Source: Actinobacteria bacterium UBA5182
GTDB lineage: Bacteria > Actinomycetota > UBA4738
Length of the DNA stretch: 12,815 nucleotides
Assembly (NCBI GenBank): GCA_002413185.1
Contig: DHWM01000029.1
Coordinates: 4,322-17,136, forward strand
Direction: 5' to 3'
Under the pieces are notes generated by a model. It saw nothing but the letters and a program-made list of their open reading frames with translations. It had not been told where the DNA came from and did no database searches. Positions 8,296 through 12,815 of the stretch are shown one piece after another (within the stretch, counting starts at the first letter, position 1; each line of letters opens with the position of its first letter). The position numbers and the translations under genes were made by a program.

Positions 8296-10107
8296 TCAGG
8301 TTGTCGATACTGCGTGGGGGGGGGTGGGGAGCCTTGGGGCGGGGGCCACTCGGAGGCGAGCCAGCGCGAACCGGGCCACGTCGCGAAACAAGGGAGCGGC
8401 GGCCACTCCGCCGTAGACGGTGGCAGGCTCGTCGAGCACCGCCGCCACCACCAGGGCCGGCCGCGACGCCGGTGTGAACCCGATGAACGAAGCGATGTAC
8501 TTGGTGCTGTAGCCAGTCCCGTTCGCAAGGATCTTCCGGGCCGTCCCGGTCTTGCCGGCCACCCAAAAGCCCGGGATCTGGGCTTCGGTCCCGGTACCCA
8601 CGTCCACTGCATACCCCAGCATCCGCGCGACAGCCCGGGCCGTGGCGATCGAGACGACCCTGTGGGTGTCCGGGGCCGGGGCGTCGGTGACGGTCCCGTC
8701 CGGACCGACCGTCCCGTCGACCAGGCGCGGTTGCACCCAGACACCGTCGTTGGCGATGGTGGCATACACACAGGCCATCTGCAGGGGCGTCACCGCGATC
8801 CCCTGTCCGATGGGGATCGTTCCCATGCTGGTCCCCGACCACTGGCTCGTGGGGGGAAGGATCCCGGGTGACTCACCGGGAAACCCCAGGCCCGTCCTCT
8901 TCGCGAGGCCGAACCGGTACAGGTAGGACGCGAATCGGTCCATCCCCAGCAGGTGCGCCACCTCGATGGCCCCGACGTTGCTCGAGTACGCGATGATGTC
9001 GCCCAGGGTCATCTGCTCCGTCGGATGCGAATGCGCGTCATGAAAGACATGCGTGTACATCCGATAGGAGTCAGGGACGCTCAACCTCTGGTCGAGCCTC
9101 ATCGCACCACTCTCGACCGCCGCCGAGGCCGTGATGACCTTGTTCACCGAACCTGGCTCGTACGCGTCGGTCACGGCGCGGTTGCGGATCGAATCCTGTG
9201 TGGCCTGCCGGACGTCGTTCGGGTTGAACCACGGGGAGCTGGCCATCGCCAGGACGTCGCCGCTGTGCGGGTCCATGACGATGATGGTGCCGCCCTTCGC
9301 TCCGTTCGACTTCACCGCCGCCGCCAAGGCCTCCTGCGCCCGATACTGCACCTGCCGATCGATGCTCAGCAGAAGGTCGTCGCCCGGGACCGGCGGATCA
9401 TCGGAGTTCACGCCCTGGGGGATGAGCGTCCCGGAGGGGTCTTCTTCCACGACTTCGTGCCCGGGGTGACCGGCCAGCAGCGCCTGGTATTGAAGCTCCA
9501 GTCCGGCCAGCCCGGTGCCGTCGACCCCCACGAACCCGAGCACCTGGGGGGCCAGGTCACCCGCCGGGTAAAACCGTCGCGTCTCGTCGAGGAACCCGAT
9601 CCCGGTGAGATGACGCCTCTGCAACCCGTCGGCTCGCACGGGGTCCACGCCTCGAGCGAGGTACACGAACCGGCCGGGCCCGGTGAGGGCGGCCTCGATC
9701 GTCCCCGTGTCGAGGTGCAGGGTCGCGGCGATGATGCTCGCTTCCGAGGCGGGGTTGCGGACCAGGCGGGGATCCGCGAACACGGCCGTCGCCGGCAGGG
9801 ACATGGCAAGCTCGTCGCCGCTCCGGTCGAAGATCGAGCCGCGGGAGGCGAGCAGGGTGAGCTCACGGACGCGCTGGTTGCGGGCCATCGCCTGGAATGC
9901 CGCGGCGTCCTTCACCTGGAGGAGGGCCAGGCGGACCACGATCCCGCTGAAGCCGAGCAACAGGACGAGGAGCAGGCCGACCAGCCGGCCGGCCGGCGGG
10001 CGGGGCGAACGGGAGGGATGGGACCGGCTCGTCCCCGGGCGGGAGGAACGGACGTCCCCGCCACCCGGCCGGCCCGGAGACCTGGGCCGCCGACCCTTCG
10101 GCGGCAT
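8296..10107 (-). CDS. ftsI: Septal class B penicillin-binding protein / D,D-transpeptidase (FtsI, PBP3-like)
   Basis: FtsI cross-links septal peptidoglycan as partner of FtsW. The 603-aa product has a basic, Pro/Ser/Arg-rich cytoplasmic tail (1-40) and one membrane anchor (about 41-63, RLVGLLLVLLLGFSGIVV). A PBP dimerisation/pedestal domain includes ASRGSIFDRSGDELA (87-101), and a transpeptidase domain runs from about 235 to the end. Active-site motifs are intact: SxxK as SVNK (S320 nucleophile, K323) within YEPGSVNK, SxN as SSN (375-377) and KTG as AGKTGTARK (517-525). No C-terminal PASTA domain is present. The start overlaps the upstream stop by one base (TGATG). Near the 3' end, nine consecutive C residues on the coding strand fall in the last few codons. 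PBP2 of the elongasome is the alternative, but position and domain layout favour FtsI. Confidence 0.95.
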   Translation of the reverse strand: MPPKGRRPRSPGRPGGGDVRSSRPGTSRSHPSRSPRPPAGRLVGLLLVLLLGFSGIVVRLALLQVKDAAAFQAMARNQRVRELTLLASRGSIFDRSGDELAMSLPATAVFADPRLVRNPASEASIIAATLHLDTGTIEAALTGPGRFVYLARGVDPVRADGLQRRHLTGIGFLDETRRFYPAGDLAPQVLGFVGVDGTGLAGLELQYQALLAGHPGHEVVEEDPSGTLIPQGVNSDDPPVPGDDLLLSIDRQVQYRAQEALAAAVKSNGAKGGTIIVMDPHSGDVLAMASSPWFNPNDVRQATQDSIRNRAVTDAYEPGSVNKVITASAAVESGAMRLDQRLSVPDSYRMYTHVFHDAHSHPTEQMTLGDIIAYSSNVGAIEVAHLLGMDRFASYLYRFGLAKRTGLGFPGESPGILPPTSQWSGTSMGTIPIGQGIAVTPLQMACVYATIANDGVWVQPRLVDGTVGPDGTVTDAPAPDTHRVVSIATARAVARMLGYAVDVGTGTEAQIPGFWVAGKTGTARKILANGTGYSTKYIASFIGFTPASRPALVVAAVLDEPATVYGGVAAAPLFRDVARFALARLRVAPAPRLPTPPHAVSTT

Positions 10108-10553
10108 CAGGGCCCGTTCCCCAGCTCACGCTTCAACGCGAACGAGGGATCCCGCTCGTCCTGGGGCGACGGGGAGTGCCCTGCGCGGGGCTGCACTCCA
10201 TCCACGGCGATGGTGTGGACGCGGTCGGGATCGGGAAGCTCGAACCCCAGGTCCTTGGCCGCCCGGGCGATCCGTCCCGGCGCCGACAGCTCGGCCACCT
10301 GGAGCTGGAGCCGGCCGTATGCCTCCTGGAGCTGGGCGTTCCTCCTGGTGAGCTCCCGCACCCGGAACGAGCTCTGGGAGGTCAGCGTCTGCAAGCTGAC
10401 GATGCCGAACACCAGGATGCCGACCACGGCGGCCGAGGCCACCACGAACGGGAGGCGGGCGACACGGCGGGGCCGCGGCACGACCAGTTCCAGGCGAGGG
10501 CGACCCCTGGCCTTCTGGCGCGTGCGACGGGTGCCGCTCCTCATGGTGCTCAT
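10107..10553 (-). CDS. ftsL: FtsL-like bitopic cell division protein
   Basis: The 148-aa product has a basic cytoplasmic N-terminus of about 33 residues and one membrane span (about 34-56, LPFVVASAAVVGILVFGIVS). A periplasmic, predicted coiled-coil stretch follows (about 60-92) with Leu/Val spacing such as RVRELTRRNAQLQEAYGRLQ, then a short DLGFELPDPDRV motif and a Pro/Ser-rich tail. This is the architecture of the FtsL/FtsB (DivIC) family, which forms a complex that activates FtsWI. Sequence identity in this family is low, so the name rests on architecture and on the position between rsmH and ftsI, where ftsL normally lies. The ATG overlaps the rsmH stop as ATGA; a second ATG three codons on (10544) is possible. 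The tail after about residue 115 looks disordered. Confidence 0.82.
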   Translation of the reverse strand: MSTMRSGTRRTRQKARGRPRLELVVPRPRRVARLPFVVASAAVVGILVFGIVSLQTLTSQSSFRVRELTRRNAQLQEAYGRLQLQVAELSAPGRIARAAKDLGFELPDPDRVHTIAVDGVQPRAGHSPSPQDERDPSFALKRELGNGP

Positions 10554-11431
10554 GCCGCCTCCGGAGAACGCTCGGCCGCCCGGAGGCGGGCGCTCCTGGC
10601 CCTTGGGTTGCCCTGCTGTTCGCGTTCCGAAGGACGGACGGGCTTCTTGGTGATCGCCGACAGAGCCGGGTCGGCTGCGACGAACCGCTTCACGATCCGG
10701 TCCTCCAGCGAGTGATAGGAGATGGCCACCAGCCGGCCTCCGCCCTCGAGGAGACCCGCCGCCTGAGGAAGGGAGGCGGCGAGCTCCTCGAGCTCCCTGT
10801 TGACTTCGATGCGGATGGCCTGGAAGGTCCTGCGGGCCGGGTGGGGCCCACCTCGCCGCTTGGGCACGGCGGAGGCCACCACGCCGGCCAGCTCGTTGGT
10901 GCTCGACAGCGGGGCCCGTGACCGGGCCCGGACGATGGCAGCTGCGATGCGCCTGGCGAAGCGCTCCTCCCCGTATTCGAAGATGACCCGGGACAGGTCC
11001 TCCTCCGGGTACCGGTTGACGACATCGGCCGCGGTCGGACCCCGTCCGTCCGGGGAGCCCATACGCATGTCGAGGGGTCCGGACACCCGGTAGCTGAAAC
11101 CACGCTCGCCTTCGTCGAGCTGCATAGAGGACACGCCCAGGTCGAACAGCACGCCGCCGGCCACCGTGATCCCGGCCTCCTGGGAGGCTTCGGCCAACCG
11201 GGAGAATCGGGACAGCACGGCCCGGAAGCCGTCGCCGAACCGGCCCAGTCGCGCGGACGCCTGACCCAGGGCGGCGGCGTCGCGGTCGAGCCCGACCACC
11301 AACCCCACCCCCGCCTCGAGCAGGGCCTCGGCGTGGCCCCCCGCTCCGACGGTCGCGTCGACCACGACCGTCTTCTCCGACAGGAGCTCCACCACCTCGG
11401 TCACCAGGACTGGCCGGTGGGGCTTATCCAA
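10550..11431 (-). CDS. rsmH: 16S rRNA (cytosine(1402)-N(4))-methyltransferase (RsmH/MraW)
   Basis: RsmH methylates N4 of C1402 in 16S rRNA using S-adenosylmethionine, fine-tuning the ribosomal P site. It is a standard dcw member though not a wall enzyme. The 293-aa product has all expected motifs: HRPVLVTEVVELL (5-17), DATVGAGGHAEALLE (25-39, SAM-binding loop), GLDRD (47-51), FDLGVSSMQLD (96-106), GFSYRVSGPLDMRM (111-124), HPARRTFQAIRIEVN (197-211) and ISYHSLEDRIVK (237-248). The only start that gives a complete N-terminus is a TTG at 11431. In this frame an upstream stop occurs near 11486-11488 with no ATG or GTG between, and the next GTG falls inside the fold. The TTG lies within the last codons of the small membrane-protein gene and has only a poor Shine-Dalgarno, so translation probably depends on coupling. 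Confidence 0.95.
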   Translation of the reverse strand: MDKPHRPVLVTEVVELLSEKTVVVDATVGAGGHAEALLEAGVGLVVGLDRDAAALGQASARLGRFGDGFRAVLSRFSRLAEASQEAGITVAGGVLFDLGVSSMQLDEGERGFSYRVSGPLDMRMGSPDGRGPTAADVVNRYPEEDLSRVIFEYGEERFARRIAAAIVRARSRAPLSSTNELAGVVASAVPKRRGGPHPARRTFQAIRIEVNRELEELAASLPQAAGLLEGGGRLVAISYHSLEDRIVKRFVAADPALSAITKKPVRPSEREQQGNPRARSARLRAAERSPEAA

Positions 11432-11540
11432 GGACCCGTACGGCCAGCAACCCCAGGCCGACGTACGAGGCGAGCATCCCGGCCATCAACCCCAACAGCA
11501 GGAAGCTCTGCCCGATCTCCGCTCTCAGCTGACCCTTCAC
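11424..11540 (-). CDS. Small single-span membrane protein, 38 aa, function unknown
   Basis: I do not recognise this family. A GTG start preceded by AGGAGG (11545-11550, about four bases spacing) opens a 38-codon frame ending in TAA. It begins MKGQLRAEIGQSFLLLG and ends GLLAVRVLG. Residues 2-10 are polar with K2 and R6; residues 12-34 are almost wholly hydrophobic and glycine-rich, with one Tyr, and R35 follows. The layout suggests one transmembrane helix, probably N-terminus inside by the positive-inside rule, although R35 makes this uncertain. It starts 24 nt after the mraZ stop, and its last eight bases overlap the rsmH TTG start, so it lies wholly inside the operon. Its Shine-Dalgarno is the best in the window. 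It could be a real division or wall micropeptide, or a leader whose translation delivers ribosomes to rsmH. Confidence 0.7.
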   Translation of the reverse strand: MKGQLRAEIGQSFLLLGLMAGMLASYVGLGLLAVRVLG

Positions 11541-11564
11541 GATCCCTCCTTCGTCCAGCGCGAT

Positions 11565-11996
11565 CTATGCCCCGTCCGGCTCGAGGGCGCCCGCCATGTA
11601 CGCCCCGACCCTGGCCTGCTCGTACCGGTCCCATGCCGGGCCCGACCAGATCTCCAAACGGTCGGAGACGCCCACCACCACCGCGTCACGCTCCAGGCCG
11701 ATCTGGGCCCGGAGCTTCTGGGGGATGACCAGGCGGCCCTGCCCGTCCAGCGCCAGTTGCTCGGCGTTACCGAAGAACATGCGGGCGTAGTCGCGGGCTG
11801 CCCGCCCCGGAAGGGGGCGGTTCCTGGCCTCCTCCCTGCGCCTCGCCCACTCCTCCTGGGGGAAGGCATAGAGACAACCGTCCTCGCCCAGCGTCACGAA
11901 GACGCCGTCCCCGAACGCCTCCCGGAACTTTCCGGGGAGCGCCACGCGGCCCTTCGCGTCGAGCTGATACCGATGCTGGCCGAGCAGCTCAGCCAC
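11565..11996 (-). CDS. mraZ: Transcriptional regulator MraZ
   Basis: MraZ is an AbrB-like DNA-binding protein, normally the first gene of the dcw cluster, and known in several bacteria to repress its own promoter. The 143-aa product contains the two expected tandem half-domains, each with the DxxGR signature: QLDAKGRVALPGKFRE (11-26) and LDGQGRLVIPQKLRAQIG (83-100). A GTG at 12017 would add seven residues. The GTG at 11996 is preferred because GAAGGG lies about eight bases upstream, the N-terminus then matches the short MxxLLG start typical of the family, and the predicted transcription start (about 12022) would leave almost no leader for the longer form. A phased repeat array directly upstream looks like its own operator. 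Confidence 0.94.
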   Translation of the reverse strand: MAELLGQHRYQLDAKGRVALPGKFREAFGDGVFVTLGEDGCLYAFPQEEWARRREEARNRPLPGRAARDYARMFFGNAEQLALDGQGRLVIPQKLRAQIGLERDAVVVGVSDRLEIWSGPAWDRYEQARVGAYMAGALEPDGA

Positions 11997-12013
11997 TGCG
12001 GTGCCCTTCTCCT

Positions 12014-12060
12014 CCACTGAGTCCCACGTTTATTCCACTAGCACTCCACTCTGTCAACAC
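12014..12060 (-). promoter_or_regulatory. Putative MraZ operator: phased GTGG direct repeats
   Basis: On the minus strand GTGG begins at 12049, 12038, 12027 and 12017, spaced 11, 11 and 10 nt, with a degenerate GTGT in phase at 12060. Each copy reads GTGGA or GTGGG, preceded by A or C. MraZ of Escherichia coli is known to bind TGGGN direct repeats separated by 5 nt (about one helical turn), so repeat type, phasing and position before mraZ all fit. The array covers the promoter spacer, -10 and likely transcription start, the geometry of a repressor site. The third copy (TGGGA, 12026-12022) is an exact match to the E. coli box; the others differ at one base. Confidence 0.65.
12029..12057 (-). 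promoter_or_regulatory. Probable main promoter of the dcw operon (-35 TTGACA)
   Basis: A perfect TTGACA lies at 12057-12052. After a 17-bp spacer the minus strand reads AATAAA (12034-12029), a four-of-six match to TATAAT, in an AT-rich spot. The start of transcription would be near 12022, about 26 nt before the chosen mraZ GTG. The region upstream of the -35 (roughly 12070-12092) is AT-rich for this genome and could act as an UP-like element. The -10 match is imperfect, so the exact hexamer is uncertain; the -35 and its setting are strong. Confidence 0.6.
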
Positions 12061-12063
12061 AGT

Positions 12064-12080
12064 GAGGCAAATTACGCCTC
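12064..12080. repeat. Inverted repeat GAGGC-N7-GCCTC upstream of the dcw -35
   Basis: A five-base dyad with a seven-base AT-rich centre lies six bases upstream of the TTGACA. No T-run follows in the operon direction, so it does not look like a terminator on that strand. On the plus strand the stretch TGTTATTTCT follows the dyad, but no plus-strand gene reads into it. An operator half-site pair for another regulator is possible; chance is not excluded. Confidence 0.3.
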
Positions 12081-12125
12081 TGTTATTTCTGGGCCTGGAT
12101 GCAGGTCAGGAAGCGGAAAGGTCGG

Positions 12126-12153
12126 ACGGAGAGCCGCGCAGGGCCGGCTCCGT
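12126..12153 (-). terminator. Weak hairpin downstream of the HNH gene
   Basis: ACGGAGAGCC (12126-12135) can pair with GGCTCCGT (12146-12153) with a two-base bulge, giving an eight-pair GC-rich stem with a ten-base loop. It begins about 20 nt after the HNH stop. Downstream on the minus strand there is only a broken T-stretch (CCTTTCCGCTT), so an efficient intrinsic terminator is doubtful. Read-through from the HNH gene into the dcw operon is therefore possible. Confidence 0.3.
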
Positions 12154-12171
12154 TCACCAGGCCGGAGTGTG

Positions 12172-12651
12172 CTAGAGGAACGGCTCCCAGTCGGGGTCGA
12201 GTCGGCCCAACGAGAGACGCAGGCCGTCCCGGGGGACGAACGGCTGGCGGGAAAGCTTCAGCCCCACCTCGCGCGGGGAGCGGTTCTCCTTGCGTGAGTT
12301 GCACCGGCGGCACGCCGCCACCACGTTCTCCCAGGCGTGCTGACCGCCCCGCGATTTCGGCACGACGTGGTCGACGTTCTCCGCGGGAGAGCCACAGTAC
12401 TGGCAGATCCAGCCGTCTCGGGCGAACACGGCTCGGCGGGTCAGGGCGGCCCTGGCGCGGTACGGCACCCGGACGAAGTACCGAAGCTTCACAACCGACG
12501 GGGCCGCGATCTCCAGCTTCTCGGAGTGGAACACCACGCCATTGGACGCCACGACGTCGGCCTTCTGCTTCAGCACGAGCACCACCGCCCTGCGGGCCGG
12601 AACCACCGCAAGGGGTTGCAGCGTCGCGTTCAGGACCAGGGATCTGCCCAC
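12172..12651 (-). CDS. HNH endonuclease family protein
   Basis: The 159-aa product belongs to the small stand-alone HNH family with the N-terminal pattern LVLNATLQPLAVVPARRAVV (residues 5-24). The nuclease core carries two zinc-binding CxxC pairs (C83/C86 in CQYC; C114/C117 in CRRCN), the DH pair (D94, H95 in VDHVVPKSRGG), N109 in WENVV, and N118 with K121. This is a complete ββα-metal HNH site. The biological role of this family is not established. The start is the GTG at 12651, with GCGAGG six bases upstream, and it gives the usual family N-terminus. It is co-oriented with the dcw cluster and separated from mraZ by about 175 nt with a separate promoter, so it is probably its own unit. Not an intron-encoded or restriction enzyme as far as can be seen. 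Confidence 0.88.
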   Translation of the reverse strand: MGRSLVLNATLQPLAVVPARRAVVLVLKQKADVVASNGVVFHSEKLEIAAPSVVKLRYFVRVPYRARAALTRRAVFARDGWICQYCGSPAENVDHVVPKSRGGQHAWENVVAACRRCNSRKENRSPREVGLKLSRQPFVPRDGLRLSLGRLDPDWEPFL

Positions 12652-12666
12652 GTGAGCCTCGCCGCG

Positions 12667-12672
12667 AGTATA
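12667..12672 (-). promoter_or_regulatory. Possible -10 element of the HNH gene
   Basis: The minus strand reads TATACT, close to consensus, ending 15 bases before the HNH GTG. No good -35 hexamer is found at 16-19 bp, where the GGCTCC hairpin lies instead. If active, the transcript would have a leader of only about 8-10 nt. The same bases may simply be the T-rich tail of the hairpin. Confidence 0.3.
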
Positions 12673-12675
12673 AAC

Positions 12676-12691
12676 GGCTCCCTTCGGAGCC
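12676..12691 (-). terminator. Perfect 6-bp hairpin, possible terminator of a gene beyond the right edge
   Basis: On the minus strand GGCTCC-GAAG-GGAGCC forms a perfect six-pair GC-rich stem with a four-base loop, directly followed by GTTTATAC. The short T-run makes it a marginal intrinsic terminator for a minus-strand transcript entering from the right. It overlaps the region where a -35 box for the HNH gene would be expected. Confidence 0.35.
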
Positions 12692-12815
12692 CTGACGACC
12701 CGCCGAGTTGACCCGGCCCCCTCCGGCCACGTTGAATCTCCGCGGGGAAGGCGGCGCCCGGTCGTTTCGAATCACCCGAACGCCCGGAGCCGGGGAGCTT
12801 CGTCCCACGGAGCCC
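12692..12815. other. Right-edge stretch without a confident gene
   Basis: No start-to-stop gene or RNA gene can be supported here. One minus-strand frame reads 13 codons from the edge (PWDEAPRLRAFG at its end) to a TGA at 12774-12772. This could be the 3' end of an upstream gene terminated by the hairpin at 12676-12691, but 13 codons are too few to decide. Confidence 0.25.

Noticed and set aside
8953..10653. Long plus-strand frame (566 codons) opposite ftsI and ftsL
   Set aside because: Lies across three motif-supported minus-strand genes and shows low-complexity composition without a domain.
11997..12017. Longer mraZ start at GTG 12017
   Set aside because: It would sit about five bases from the predicted transcription start, inside the fourth repeat, without its own Shine-Dalgarno, and would add residues not typical of MraZ N-termini.
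12018..12171. Small RNA or riboswitch in the HNH-mraZ gap
   Set aside because: Only one imperfect hairpin and one five-base dyad are visible. The promoter lies close to mraZ and leaves a leader of about 26 nt, too short for a riboswitch.
12730..12800. TTCGAA-containing stretch that resembles a tRNA T-arm
   Set aside because: The flanking five-base arms do not pair on either strand, and no acceptor, D or anticodon stem can be built around it.
1..12815. CRISPR array, insertion sequence, integrase, prophage or other mobile element
   Set aside because: No repeat-spacer array, transposase motif, terminal inverted repeats or composition break was seen. Genes are collinear and tightly packed as in a vertically inherited dcw cluster.

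Overview
The window is high-GC DNA (about two thirds G+C or more by eye). Every convincing gene lies on the minus strand, so transcription runs from high to low coordinates. Gene content and order match a bacterial dcw (division and cell wall) cluster: mraZ, a very small membrane-protein gene, rsmH, an ftsL-like gene, ftsI, murE, murF, mraY, murD, ftsW, murG, and the first third of murC, cut by the left edge. High GC, frequent GTG/TTG starts, the cluster order and a MurE with the meso-diaminopimelate-type DNPR motif suggest an actinobacterium (Actinomycetota), probably not a well-studied genus. That placement is an inference from composition and family resemblance, not a phylogenetic result.

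Right end (12815 to 12018): a short leader with a hairpin and a possible -10 element precedes a 159-codon HNH endonuclease gene. About 150 bp of non-coding DNA follows. It holds a hairpin, an AT-rich stretch with a small dyad, a TTGACA -35 element, and a phased array of GTGG repeats that looks like a MraZ operator. This is the likely main promoter of the cluster.

Middle (11996 to 8296): mraZ (transcriptional regulator), an unannotated 38-aa single-span membrane protein with a near-perfect Shine-Dalgarno, rsmH (16S rRNA m4C1402 methyltransferase) starting at TTG inside the end of that small gene, an ftsL-like bitopic division protein, and ftsI (septal transpeptidase).

Left two thirds (8282 to 1): the cytoplasmic precursor enzymes MurE, MurF, MurD and MurC, the lipid steps MraY and MurG, and the SEDS glycan polymerase FtsW. 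Together they run from UDP-MurNAc through UDP-MurNAc-pentapeptide, lipid I and lipid II to polymerisation by FtsW with cross-linking by FtsI. Most junctions overlap by 1 to 8 nt (ATGA, GTGA, TGATG types) or are gaps of 35 nt or less, so the block reads as one translationally coupled operon. ftsQ and ftsZ would be expected beyond the left edge.

Most of the window is a conventional dcw operon. The parts most worth a second look are the 38-aa membrane protein between mraZ and rsmH, the TTG start of rsmH buried in it, the MraZ-box-like array over the promoter, and a C9 run at the end of ftsI from which a one-base slip would enter the murE frame.
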